The notes: generated by a model not told the origin, from the sequence alone. A stretch of DNA of 64,000 nt from Diadophis punctatus similis (GCA_023053685.1 JALIGW010000013.1:12860001-12924000); one strand, 5' to 3'. Shown: positions 21,701 to 36,700, numbered from the stretch's first letter. Translations and numbers: made by a program.

Positions 21701-24700
21701 AAGAGCTTATTTTCAGCTAGATGCTGTTGGACCGCATCAGCTATCACACCAGTTAGTAATATGAAAGTTGCTGGTAAACAAGTAATTGCTTACTTGCAAT
21801 TACTTGCAAAAAGAGCTGAAGTGGTGCAGTGGTTAAATGCAGCCATTGCAGGCTGACTGCTAGTTCAACAGTTCAGCTGTTCAAATCTCACTAGGCTCAA
21901 GGTTGACTCAGCCTTCCATCCTTCCGAGGTCGGTAAAATGAGGACCCAGATTGTTGGGGGCAATATGCTGAACTCTGTAAACCGCTTAGAGAGTGCTGTA
22001 AAGCACTATGAAGCGGTATATAAGAAAAGTGCTATTGCTAATTGGCCTGTAGTTGCCTGGTCCTGTGCCTTTTTCTCAATCTTTCATTATCAGGTAGGTT
22101 TTGCCAGATGTTAGCAACTCTTCAATTTCACCTCCTTGCAGTATGTTGTTAAACTGCTTGGCGAAAAGCGAGAAAAGGTAATACCAATGGTAATACTGTA
22201 GGCATCTTGGGTGCAATCCCAAAATAACTGGAGCACCACTTGAACACCATTGGCATTGACAAATTCACCATCAATTGCAAAAGGTGATTTTACTCAGAAG
22301 AGCTTACATCCTGTGATGATCAACACCATCAAACATCCACATCTGCCTAGCCCAGGTCATCAGAAAGGACTCAACAAACAAAAATGCCAAATCTAGTCTC
22401 AACATTTGGCAGACTGTGCTATGAACCCTAATAAAATAATGAAAATAATGAATGATCATGAATAGACCAAGTATATGATAATGGAAAAAATAATGAAAAT
22501 AAAATAAAAACCATAATAGAAACTCTCTTTAAAGCAGCCGTGTCCTTCTTTAGGACTTTTCCTCCGTTTGCACCAAAGGGTTGCATAGCTCTAAGAGTCA
22601 CCAAATGTAATCAATGTTAAGATGTGCCTTAATCCAAATGATTACAGGAACCATAAACACATGGATTTTGAAAATTCTGTGTAAACTATTTCAGAATTCT
22701 GAGTCATTATATAAGGTATCCCAAATAATCACATGTCTACTGGAAAAACTGGCAGTGGTGGAAGCTACTGATCATTTGATGAGAGCCATATGAAAGCATC
22801 TCTAAGCATCAGGAGTGGTATTTTTATGACCTCTGCACATCCAGCAATTGTAATAGACTTCTGGACTATTTCCTGTAAATAACTTGCAGTGCACTGCCCG
22901 GGTATTATACAAAGAAGATCATAATGTTTGCTAGTGGAATATATTTAATTGCATGAACAGCTGAATAACAGCCTCTGCATCCCAAATGATCTGATGTGGC
23001 TGAATTCATGTATTAGAATTATACAAAAAACCTAGCTAGCCTTGAAGGGAAATCTATCATCAGTTCTAATATAATGGACAAACGTTCAAGGGAAAATTAT
23101 TTGCTCTTCCATGAACAATGTACATATTGTATGTTATATTACATTCATTTCTATTATTTCTTTGTGACTCTTTATTAAAACCAGGCCTGAGACATGAAGT
23201 ATATATTTTTTCTGCAGAACAAAACCAAATTTAGTTGTGCTTCATTTACTTAACTTCCCAAAGGATATAACCTACATGCTGTAATGTGTTTAAAAGCAGA
23301 CAAGTCAATGAGGTTTGTTCTTGAAGCAGTCATACAGAAAAGATACAAAAGACCCAATTTTCACAGGCCACCTTGTTGACCCCTATTCTATCAATGAGCA
23401 GATCATATGCATTCCAGGGGCGGGTTCCTCTTACCTGCCTACCGGTGTGCAGCACGCGCATCATCACACTTCGTGTGCACGCATGCTCGCTACACGCGTG
23501 TGTCCCCTTGCGCGATTTTGCTTCCACACATGCCCAGGAAGCAAAAAATCACCGAAATCTCACGAGGGGACATGCGTGTGTTTGCGATTTCGGTGGTTTT
23601 TTGCTTCCGCGCAGGAGCAAAAAATTGCCAAAATCTCACACACACATGCGTCCCCTCGTGAGATTTTGCTTCCACGCATGTGCAGGAAGCAAAAAAAGGC
23701 CAAAAATTCAGAAAAAAAGATGGCGACGCACGACGGACTGGCGAAGACAGTACCGGAGCCATCGTGTGCAAATTGCGCAATCGGCGGGCTGCTACCAGAA
23801 CAACAGAGTGAACAGCACCGGTAGAAACCCACCCCTGATGCATTCTGGATGTAGCATTTAATACTCACCTGGCAGTCCTCCCACATAGGTCTTTATAGAT
23901 GATTGTAGGTAATTATCTAAAACAGACAGATTATCTTCCAGTTGTGTCTGGCTTAGTTCTTTCTGTCCTGCAGTCCCATCCATGGTCAGAACTATCTGAC
24001 TATTGTTGATGGAGATGTCCACCAAGTGCTCTTGTTTGTCACAAATGCTTACTGCCAGCCTGCAAACCACAGTGTTCTTCACTGCCAAGATAATAAACTG
24101 TACAGCAAGGAAATTAAAAAAAATTGTTAAATATTGACCTACTATATTTTTGAAAAATATTAAACACTGAAGATGTTATTATGACATATATATGTTGTAA
24201 TGGACAACCATTTTAAAGTATTTTATTTCCGCTTCCCAGAAATCTTTGAAAATATAGTTTTATAGTTAATCACAACACAATGCATTTATTAATATGAATT
24301 AGTATTTATGGAACTGTTTAATAATTTAAATGTTTCTCCTCGTTGTATTACACATACACATACTTCAAGCATTTCAATACATATTTGTGTGTTTACCTGT
24401 TGCTTAAGCTTCTGTGTGGAATGATAGTCAATCAGAGCCACTGACAAAGGGACTATTGCTTTATTGCTAACAAGAGCAAAGAGCACCCCAGTATCTGTGG
24501 CTGGACGAATTAAAAGATTTACTTTTACTTCCCACTGCTTCCTGGTTTCATTGATATCAAATGGATACGCTACAGAAAGAGAAACAGAGGGCTAAGTGCA
24601 TACTCTACTATTTCTAACACTTCAAATAATCAAACAGTAGGTAAGATTTCTCACTCATGGTAAGAACAAATGGCCATAATCACAACCAGGTAGCCGCGCA

Positions 24701-27700
24701 GCATGTCCGGATCACCTGTCTCCCCTCCCCCGTGCCTCTGCCTCCACCTTCTGCCAATGGTGCCGCACAAGCATCCCGCAAGCCTCCCGTGAGCCAGGCA
24801 GCTGCGTAGCATGTCCAGATCGCTTCTCTCCCCCTTCCCCCGCCTCTGCACTCGGAGTTACAGGTATCTGTGCTGCACCAAGGGGTGGGCGGGCCATGCC
24901 GATTCCCCAGGTTTATTTTCGGGGTAGGGCTTATATTAGGCCCACTCAAAAAAAATCAGGCTAGGGCTTGTTTTCGGGTGGGTCTTATTTTTGGGGAAAC
25001 ATGGTAGTATAGAAAGCTTGCTAGCCTTTTGTACTTCTGTATCTTATTTTTATCTACTTACGTGAAATATTTATTTACAATTTCTCATAGCAAAGAATCC
25101 TAAACCAGTTTAAAACCCCAGTAAAACTAAGGCATAGAAAGAAAACAGTTTCAAACCAGTTCATATAAAGATAAATGTTACACTAAATGATTGGGAAAGC
25201 CAATATAATAGTTTGGCATCTGATGTAATGTATGCTGCTAATTTAGAATTTTTTTTAAAAAAAGAAGTGTATGCTCTTTTCTCAACATCTCTTTACTTTC
25301 TATTTGAACTTATTAAAATTAGAAACAATTGTGTTGCTCAGAGATCTGAATTGTACCTGTAATATGTATGTATATTATTCAGCTTTAAAATATATCTTAT
25401 CATTGGGAAGGCAAACAACAATGAAATCTGAATCCATTCAACATTACCAGATGTCATAAGGAAAATGACAATTACATTTTAGGCCCTAGTGAATTTTCTC
25501 TCCAAACTCATAACTCATGCCATGCATTATCTGCCAGGTTACTGTATATAGGCAGGAGAAGAGGCATTTCACATTGCAATTAGCTAAAAGTAAATCACCT
25601 TATATATACTATGCGTGGCTTTACTTAAAAGCAATTAGATCATGCAAAGGATTCAATATCCTTTGTAAGAGTTTAGCTTTTTCAGAGTTATTTAAATATT
25701 ATAATAGCATAGTACTATTATTTTTTTCTTCTTCATCCATGCCTAGAAGACACGTTAATTTTCTTGTAAAACTTTCTTTCATATAATAATTAAGAACAAG
25801 TACTTACCATAACTGAGATTAAACACAGCAAATCCTTTGCCAGGGTAGAAAGAGCCTCTTCCTGCAATTGCAAAGCATTGCATCCTATCATTCGTTCGGA
25901 CCGTATCTTGGATATTCATGTCCTCCTTATTCTGCCAATTCCAAGCCCTCATACATCCATCTAGTCGAGGGTTAATCTAACAAGATAAAGGGAATTACCT
26001 TTCTTTGAACTCCTGGTGAAAATGGAATGGGGTTTATCCAAATATTTTAACTTAGAAAACAATGCTTTTCAATTATCCCAAATCTCTCTTCAATATATTG
26101 ATTATATTTATACTCAATAAATATAATATGAATATTATAAAACAACATAGGCTTAATCAACCATGGTTTAACACTATTGCCAGGACATACAGTAGTGTTA
26201 CATTACTTCAATGGCCTTTTTTTTGTAAAAATAGAAGATATAGACTTATGTAGGCTTATAGTTTAGCTGCATTTGGAATGCTGTGCTCGGTCCAACTCAT
26301 CTAAAAAAGAGAACAGCACTGGGAGAAAATGTTATAGCACTTCCCCTACAATCAGAAGACAAAACGAGAGAGGTTTGAATTTCAGAGTAGGTGGGGGAAA
26401 GGCATCTGTGGAATTTAATATATCTTATAGCATCACAAATGTAGGATGTGGATAGAAACTGACTGGCTATCATAAGCCAACCAAAACTGCTTCATGTAAT
26501 AGGTGACATAGGATGTTCTGCTTTAAACCAAAAGGGAGCCATTTCTCTATCACAGGTTCTCCTCTTCCATTTCTTTAAGTTAGAGAACAACATCTATGTC
26601 TGATCATCAACCAAGCTGGGCATGTAAGAAGAGACAGCTGCAGTTGACTCCTCTTCCAAAGAAATAAAGGCAGTGGAAGGAAGGGCAGGGCAGGGCAGGT
26701 GCTGCTTATGTGGTCCCTCTTGGCACCTTGCCACCTGCTGCTTTCATTGGTTCATAAGAAGCTGCAATGTCACAAAGCATGGAGAGAATAACCAGAACTA
26801 TTTCTATAGGCTGTGAAAATGTGAATCCATCTGAGTGAAGAGGTTGGGTGTAGAACTGGTAGAACAGTTTGTTAGAAGAGTGATTAAAGGATTCATGAAC
26901 AGAAAGGCATGTAAAGTAAGAAAAAATATTTTAATGCAGCATAATATCATTTCTTAGGCTAAGAGTTGCACTTTTCTTCCCAATTATGCCATTTTAGTTT
27001 TATACACTTTCTCTCCATTTGAAGAATATGTATTTTTTCATTGCCTTGGGCCTGGTTTTGTAAAATCTCTTTCCATCTTTTGTGAAATCAGACATTGCTT
27101 TATCTTTTATATTTTAAAAGGGTTGATTTTATTTGTAATTTTATTCAGTTTATTGTTTTGATTAGACTTGTATAGACCATTCTGCATTCTTCCAGAGGGA
27201 GTACATATGGAAATGAAATGAATCATAAATAATTTTCAGTCAGAATTTTCTCAAGAAAATATAACACTTCAAGATAAAATGTATGATTCCATATAGTCAG
27301 CAAATTAGGTCACTGAACCTTTACAGAGTTTGTTGTGATAAAAGTTGCAAAACACTATCAGCAGAGAAGCATAAAGAAAAAAACCTGAAAGAATGCAGAG
27401 GAGTAAATAGACTTGCTCATAAGGTATGTTGACCTACTATCCTCCCTAGAGCTCCCAGCTAAAAATAGATAAGTGAACAATACAAAACAAAGAAAAAAAA
27501 TCAGAAGAGCAGAAAAGCCAATTTCTATAGCATTGAGAGCAATTTTGCTTGCTTGACATACTGTATCTTCTGAATATGTGTTCTGCTGCACAAATTTACT
27601 CTTGTGGTCAAAAGTGATCTGACATATGAGGGTTTTTTTAAAAAAAAGTATTATATTTTTTCCTCAGGGACAAATTATTTTATCTTATTTTATTATTATT

Positions 27701-30700
27701 ACTTTATTATTATTACTTTATCTTACTTTGCATACAAGATGGCTCTATCCTTTGTTCCATCAGTTGTCCAGCTTTACCATAGATTATAAAATGCATGCAA
27801 TGAACAGTCCTACTTACATAATGGATGAGACGATGGGTCTTAAAAGGAAGTCCTCCAACTGTTAGATTTAGATGATAAAGTCCTCTGTCTTGAGTAAACA
27901 AATCGCCTGACACAGCTATCCTCATAACTGCATCCTTATTGACTTTTATAACTAAACTTCTTTCCAATTCTTCAACTGATATCTGACAGAAAAAAATCAC
28001 AAAGGGATCAGGAGAGGAAATATGAAAAAGCACATCATCTTCCATATAAAAATATTATTCAATGAGCTATTTTCAAGTCATATGGTGGCTATGAATTAGT
28101 CTTGTCTTTAGAAATACAACAGCTTTGTTTTTCTCATTCAGTAGGACAACATTGCAACTTGAAGTAAAGCTAGGAACAAAGGGGCAAGCTGACTTATCTC
28201 AACAAAGCAGTTCCTATGAACCATTTCAAGTGAGATTCCACACATTAAAATTGAAAGTCTCGTAATATTTTACATACATATATTTGCTAACAATAACAAG
28301 ACAAAACACAGGATCAGTATGCAGCTTTCTCTCATGTTCCAATCATAAATAGAACTGGTGGGACTTAACATTTGACTATAAATTGACTATTTATTTACCA
28401 GATTTATCCCATGCCACATCTTCCCCCAAATAATTATCTGAAAACTAGGAGAATGGCTGATAAGAAGCTATTGTATAGAAAGGAATAAACAAAGGATTGC
28501 AGACAGAATGGTGCCTTTGTACATTTTTAAAGGTTTTCCCTTCTTTCATCCTTTCCATGGGTGGATGGGAGGTTAAGACTGTGCATATTTGAATTTCTCT
28601 GTTTGAGAGAAATGTATGAGATATACAAGACAGAATGGTTCATACACACAGATGGAAATAAACTAACTTTGAAATATGTACAAGTAGCTCTTGTTATCCA
28701 TGATTTTGCATATACTGAAAAATTCCTTATCATCTGAAATTCCACAAACAGCTGGAGATCAAGAAGTTTTCAGTTTTTCCACCCCAGCTCTTTTGGACAA
28801 CTATACAATTTTATCTACAAGAGGGTGAATCTGAATGCCTATCAATCAAAGGATTCTCCATTTTGTATGAATCTAATTTAAGTTTATCTACTCTCATCCA
28901 ATCCATTATCAGGCTCAAACACAGACAAGGGAATAAAACATTTTATGTTAGATTACAATTAAAACCTACTCTAAACTGTACAGTGATATATTTTTATTAA
29001 TTAATTGATTGATTGATTTAGTCAAGCATGTATTAGTTAACAGATATAGGTATAAACATGGTTATTAATACATGAAATGGATACGAATAAAAGGGGATAT
29101 TAGGACAAGGATGGTAGACATGTTGGTGCGCTTATGCACACCCCTTACAGAGCTCTTAGGAATGGGGTGAGGTCAATAGTAGATAGTCTAAGGTTAAAGT
29201 TTTGGGGAAGAAACCACAGAGCCAGGTAGTGTATTCCAGGCTTTGACCACTCTGTTGCTGAAGTCGTATTTCCTGCAATCGAGTTTGGTGCGGTATATGT
29301 CACAATATCGATATATGTCACTATATATATCGATATATGTGACTATAGGCAGTAGTCTTCCAAATCACTTTCTGAACATGTTGTGGCAAGAGCAAACACA
29401 ATTACTATTAAATTCAAGACCCAATCCTAAAGGGAATTAAAAGCTTTCAGGGAATCCAAGAGAAGTAGGTGTAGATCCCTGGATCCCTAACGTAAGTCAT
29501 TCATCCAGCCCAGTAAAGCAATCTCAGCCTCAAATTCCAGTTGCGTAATCAGTATCTTCCAGATGCATCTACAATTGCAAGACTACCAATCTCTTAATCA
29601 TCTTAGTTGGAAATTATGTATTTCAAATCAACCTACACTTTCCTGCTCTCCCACATATGAAGAGTTAAACTGGATTTTAACTCTTACAATTATTCATATG
29701 TTTTGACTTTGGTATGGTATCTCTGATAACAGTATCATAGCTATTTATTTTATGTAGAAAAGTATATACACCCTCTTGCAAGTAAATCGATTATTTGGCT
29801 AAACTGATACTGGCTTTCCCCTTTCCACATGTTTAAAATCCACAAGCTAAAAAGGATTTACGACAGTATAATGGGATTGGTACTTGCCAATGTTTCAATC
29901 TCTCTACCCTGTCTCAGCATTTACCTGCAGCTCTAAAGACAGCTGCAGAGGCAAAAGTTAGCTAATGTCACAAAATTGCAGAGAAATAAAATATTATGTA
30001 TTTAAGCATTAAAAACTAACATTCTATTTTATTAAACATAAAGAATTCTAATTTTTACTATGGGAAATGTACAGGCCATTGTATTATTTATTTAAAAATA
30101 TTTACACATCACTCCAAGTGATGTACAATTTAAAAGCACAAATAAAATTGCCAACAGGATAAAAGTTCCAACCAGCATATTAAAAAAAATAGCATAGTAA
30201 ATAAAAGCAGTCAAAAGTCCAGCAATACAGCATAAAGTTTACCACCCAACTAAAACCAATGGACCTTGTCTAGCAAAAGAGACTTAAAGGCATGAAAATA
30301 GCAGCCTGTATTATACCCACTGTCTGCCACATGCCATGGTTGATGACTGGGCCAGTGCTGGTCACCCGGCCGATTCCATTGTACTTGAGTTGCAGCTCCA
30401 ACCGTCCATTGCGCAAAGCCAAGACTATCCAGGTTTTGTCTTGATGGCCTCCAGCAAAAAAAAGGATACCTTCAGGATCGAAGGTTCTAAAATCAAATTC
30501 AGCTGTAAATCTGGACACATGAGGAGGGAAAAAAGAGTTAAGGAGGGAATACAGTCTATTTTCCAGACACTTATACTTTCAGACTACCCCATCTGATAAA
30601 AAAAAAACCTACCAGCCATAGAATCATTGGGGGATGATGAAACATGACATCATCAGGCAAACCCCATGCATTGGGCATTTACATTCAAAGTCAACAAGTA

Positions 30701-33700
30701 CAAAAGGTCAGGGTTGGCATTGTGATTATCAGGCACAAAGAAACATGTCCACATGTATGTATGTTTGAATTTAAGTGATTTATTGCTAAAAGCCTATGCT
30801 TCTTCTCAACTAGTGTCAGCACCTGCTTAAGAGTTAGATAGGATCAACGGCAGTCCAGGGGGGTTGGACTTAGTTCCACCTGTGACCATGTAGTGATTCT
30901 AGGCTGATCCCTCTTTTTACCCCACCCTGGCTCGGCTATTTCTTCTCCTACAGTAATGTATATTTGGTCAGTTTTTTTATCTCCATAGTTTATAGTACAG
31001 CTAGCCCTCCACTTACAACCATTTGCACAGGGATTTTGTGAAGTTGCAATGGCATTGAAAAAAGTGACTTATGATCGTTTTTCTCACTTATGACCATTGC
31101 GACATCCCCATGGTCACGTGATCAAAATTTGGATGCTTGGCAACTGGTTCATATTTATGACAGTTGCAGGGTCCTTGGGTCCTATGTTCATCTTTTGTGG
31201 TCTTCTGACTACCAAAGTCAATGGGGAAGCCAGATTCATTTAACAATCATATTACTAACTTAACAATTGAAATGATTCATTCAACAACTCTTGCAACAAA
31301 GGTCATAAAATTGGGCAAACCTCACTTAACAACTGTCCTTTTTAGCAACAGAAATTTTGGGCTAAATTGTGGCTGTGAGTCAAGGAATACCTTTCATTAC
31401 ATGTCTTTTTGTGCACCAATTATTTTCATATGTAAATTGATATATTTTAAGGATGATAGACTTGGCAGGACATTATGGGAAATTTCAACCAACCACCATA
31501 CAGAGGTGGGTTCCTCCCGGTTCGGACCAGTTCACCCGAACTGGTAGCAAGCCGCTGGTGCTGTCACGATGTCACGGAACCGGTTCTGTCGGAGCTGGTC
31601 CGTGGACGCCGCTATCACTTTTTTTGAATTTTTTTTGAAAAAAAAATTTTTTTTGAATTTTTCCCCAGTTTTTTTTTTCTACGCATGTGCAGAAGCCAAG
31701 TTTCCGGCATTGCACATGCGTCGCCATCTTGTTTTCAGCTTTTTTTTAAAAAAATCAGATTTTTCGGCACTGCACATGTGCCAAGCACGTGCGCACCCAC
31801 GAGGCACGGCCACACAGTGCTGGAGGAATCGAACCAGAAGTGAGGTAGGTTAGAACCCACCACTGCCACCATACCTTCTCCAATAACTGCATTCTAGATG
31901 AACCTAACCTTAGAATTCACTGACCGCTAAGCTAGTATAATTGTGACTTCATTTGAAGAAATAAGAAAACAAGAAAATGAACAACACACTTGTTGCATGT
32001 TCTTGGGAAAGTTGTTGGCCTGGTAGGCAAGAGAGATAGTTGAAAATGGAGAGAGAGTTCTCAACCTCTCCTGATTCTGCAAACAATTCTTCTACACCAC
32101 ACTGTACTATCATTGCTGCAAATGTGTTAATTTTTTTCAAGAACTATAACCATATGTGGACAAGCGAGCTGCCCTGTTGCTTCTGCCACCAAAACAGTCA
32201 TACCTCTGCTGACATTTCTTCAATGACTTTTTGCTGTAGGAAACCTTTAAAAAGAAAGCTTACAAAAATATTGCTGACTATGCACTATAAGGTTTCCAAT
32301 CATGCGGTAACCTACTCACGTCCCCTCATAAAAACTGTACTCGGTGGATTGCAAGCCACTAATATAGGTAATGGTGTGCACAACATTAGACCAAGCCAGA
32401 TGCATTATACTTTTCCCACTTATTTGTCATGTGTGTTGCATACAGAAAGAGTATGTAAAGAGGTCTTCTGGTATTTGTTAATTTCATATAGTTAGATTCT
32501 GATATACACAAAGGAAAAGATGGAAAGAAGTACCTGGAACCTACAATGGACTATGTTGATGTTCAAAGACATATACATTGATGAATAATGTTTTATACCA
32601 TCAACCAGCAAAGTTAGTGCCCATACATAAGAGACAGAATCAGTATTTTAACCCTTCAAGCTCTGCCTCAAAACGGAAAGCTCCTTATCTGGGAAGAATT
32701 CAAGACATGCAGGAAGATCTAAGTGGAGAATACCTACTATGGCCCTTAAAATCCCAAGTCCCCAAATTTGAATCCCAGCTATTCTGGAGAGATCTCATAC
32801 CACAAATGGTCTGCAGCCCAAAGACTACCCATCTTGGCATATACTGTATAAGAACTCCTGTAAGGACTTCCAGTGACATAAAATAAGAGCACAATTTTAA
32901 TTGTTATTCAGAACTTAATGTCGCTAGGCAATTGGTCCTTAGTAAGTCTTAGAATTCCAGCCCATGATGACACACCTTAATTTCAAAGAAAGGTAAATCA
33001 ATTGCCTTTAAGAAGGAAAATAATTATTATTTAAATTGCTTTTAAAAAGCAATCCTCACCTTGTGGGCTGTGTCCTTTTAAAGGATAGTTTGATGACAGG
33101 TGTCGCACTAAATATTCTTCCAAGATAGAGGGATTTAATACTTTTTGCAGTAGCAAATGGTACACAAGGCAAAATATCCTGGGGGAGGGAGGGAGAAAAG
33201 TTTTTTCAAAACACTCTGCTTAGATTGAGGTCAACAATTATAAAGGTGTTTGTATGTGAGAGAGAGAATTCTATATAGATCATTCAGTGATTTTGTACTG
33301 TCCTGGAAAGCACATATAGTAAATCAGGGCATCCAGCTTAGCTGTAGATTTCACAGCCCCATTTTGCTATGACTGATTTGTCCAAAATATCATGTGAACA
33401 CCTCCCTCAAAGAACCATCTTTTCCCTACTTAGATGTCACATGATCACACTACTTAGCAAAGGCAATTCTGGCAGTCCTGGTTGACATTTGTAAGCGAAA
33501 TCATTATGGGTTATTAAGCAAGAATGTCACATGGTCACCATTTGCAACTACCTGCCTGCTGCCCCATTCATTCTCTTGTGGCACCTGGGGAAAAAGTCAC
33601 AAATGGCATCCATGTAACATGAGTCACTGCAATGGCAGCAGTAAGTACCATTCATTCAGCACTGTTGCAAGTTTGAATAGTTGCTGAACTAGTATTTGTA

Positions 33701-36700
33701 AACCAAGGACTACCTGTATATTATTACTTTATTAGTCATATAACACATCTATCTGATGTAGAAGACCATAAAATAAGCCCATTTAATGGATCTCTGGTGA
33801 AAAATGCTGTCAGGCAGAAAACTTTGGAGTGAAAGACCCGAAGAGCTATTGTTAATCGGAAGACATAAGTGCAATGGGCAAAAAACATAACTGATGACGG
33901 AGGGCAATTTTGTGTAGGATATTCGCGGACTTACAACCACAACTGAAATTGGAATCTCAGTCATTGAGCAGAGCAGTCATCAAATGAGACACCTTGTGAC
34001 CGTTTCGCTCAATGACTACAATCCCAGTTCTCCCAGTTGCAGTCGTTAAGTGATTGTGTGGGTCATTAAATTGCCTTTTTCTGCAGCTGTAGGCACGCCC
34101 AGTTGATTTGAAGATGCAGCCTTTCTATTGAAATCACCTTGCACTATCCTGTAAGTGGGCCCCATTGTCTCACTTGTTGGAAGACTCCTTCTCCAAACTG
34201 CACAATTTGAAGAAGGGGCCTTCCGAACAATGTGAGAGCAATCACATTTACTAGCCTTCCCAGAAATCTTTCTAGCCTTCAAAATAGTGGCGTTCACTAC
34301 CGTAGCTTTCTAGTCCTAGGAAGCTAGTGAATCTTCAGGATTTGAGATCTGTTCCTGAAGCCCACTGAAGGATTTCCCCACCCTACATAATCATGGGACA
34401 CTCAGCAATTAACCATAAATATGAGCTGGTTGCCAATGTAATCATGTGACAGGGGAGTGGGGGGGTGGAGTGACCTTTTACAACTAGAAGTGCTTTACAG
34501 GCAATAAAACATCCTTTTTAAGGCTGTCGTATCTTTGTACAGAAATTAAACAACCAGTTGTAAGTCAAAGACAACCCATAAGTTCTTATTTGAAATTTCA
34601 TTTGGCAAGAAAACAAGCAACACATGCTGTATGAATGGAACTGGGAACCAAAGTTTTAAGTATGCATCTTCCCTATTCATGATAGGCAACACTCCCTGTT
34701 TTGTATTATAATTCGTATTATTATATAAACATAGTGTTTTAATATATTCTTTTCCAGACTCAAGTCAAGGGAATGAGTTAAACTTTTCACTTTCTACACT
34801 GCTATCATATAAATGTGAGGCTCCATTTGTGTATTTCTCTCTGCAGAACAAAAGTATTAAAATATTACCTCACAAGTATTCATATCACTGGAGAGTTTAA
34901 CTCCGCCTTTTCCATTGCAGTGGCAAGTATAACTTCCTTGTGAATTAACACATGTTTGCTCACAGAAGTTCTGTTCACATTCATCCACATCTATACAACA
35001 CCAATAAAAAGAAAAACAGAAAATTAAGTTCTTGTGTTTGCCTTAAACGTATTTTAAAACAGTTATAGCAACCATGAAGAAAAATACAGCCTGTTATTCT
35101 TTCTAGAGAACTTAGTTCGTCACTGCATTCCATTTCTGGGCAGCTTCTCCCTCCCCCCCAATATCTCCCCCCTTTTGATAAAAATAATCAATACCTTTGA
35201 TTTTTAAAAATTTTTCATGAGGATAATGCCATTTCTGTTTTTTTCTCATACCACGATAGGAAGTCAGTGGTGACATTTTGCTGTCCTGCTCAATGTATGA
35301 TATTGAAGCAGTAAGGTTGTAATGTGAGATACCATCTGGTTAACCATGAATTGGCATGTTTCATTTGTTGCAGCCAGGTGAGTGTGATTGGTCAGTCATT
35401 ATGGTAAATTCCTGACCCCACAAATATGCATGCAGAGCATCGATTACCGATTTTAGTACATAGGCTTATTTTTTGATGGTGTTATTTTGTTTTTTTAGGG
35501 GAGGACCTTCTTTGAGATGTAGACCATAGAGTGGTCTATTCCTTCATAATTTTGGGTGGCATGGCACCCAAGCCTATGTTAGATATGTCTATTTGTAGAA
35601 CAAAGAGGGTTGGGGAAAATCCTGTCCTTTCAATACTGGCTTCTCACACCATGTGTCTTTTATTTTTCCAAATACTTCCTGGTGTTCTTTAGAAACTTTA
35701 TCCTTGAGGTTGATTCTTGTTAGGTCTGTGAGGGGTTGAGTTACAGTAGAAAAATGAGGTATGAACTTTTGATAACATGCTGCTAGATCAAACTTTGTTT
35801 TAGGGGCTTCCGCTTGTTTCAGAGTTTCAAACTTTCTATTTTCTGGTCTTACTTCTTCCTTTCCAACCATGAAATCCTTATATCAGGTTTCCTGATATCC
35901 CAGATGGCACTTCTCTGAGTTAGGCTAGATTAGGCCAGGTTTTCCTAAATTATCAATTATTAACCTTAAATGTTAGAGATGTTCTTCCCAGGTCTTGATA
36001 TACAGTAGTGTGCAAAAGTGCTAGGCAGTTGTGCAAAAATACTGTAAATTAAGAATGCTTTCAGAAGGAGAAGTTTGAGTAGTTTGTTTTTATCAATTAA
36101 CAAAATGGAAAGTAAATGAACAGAAATCCAAATCAAATCAATATTTGGTGTGACCATCCTAAACTATTAACACTTCTATTTCTGAAAACATTATTTACAG
36201 CATTTTTGCACTACTGGCCAACACTTTTGCACAGTACAGTACATGAGGATATCCTCTAGATATGCAGCATATCATTCCCCTTGATCTGATGAAAGTAGTG
36301 GGTGCCTCATATAGATTAAGGGACATTCTCTTAATTGAAAGAGAACTTGTAGAGTAGCAAATGCTGTTTTCTTGTTTGAATGGTGTTCCAGTGGAATTTT
36401 CCAATATCCTTCAGTTAAGTCCAAAGTTGAAAAATACATGGCTCTAGGCCATCTGAAAAGTCATCAACTCTGGGCATTAGATACCCATCGGATTTTGCCA
36501 CTCAGTTTATTTGCTGGAAGTCTATGCAACACTGGTTTTCCCCATTAATTCAATTGGAGAATTACCAGTCACTTACAGATGAGCATCTTGCCTATTCCAT
36601 TTTTAATACACCTTTCAACTGTTCAGGAATCCTACAGGGATGCTGTCTAATCAGTCAAGTTTCTCCCATTTTTATTCTGTGCTCTATTAAAACAGTTTAA

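Noticed and set aside
23315..23886. Several overlapping open frames of 100-169 codons on both strands
   Set aside because: They fall in the GC-rich hAT element, where stop codons are rare by composition.
32040..32495. 151-codon + strand frame
   Set aside because: It lies in a GAS6 intron on the opposite strand; composition and lack of motifs suggest a chance frame.
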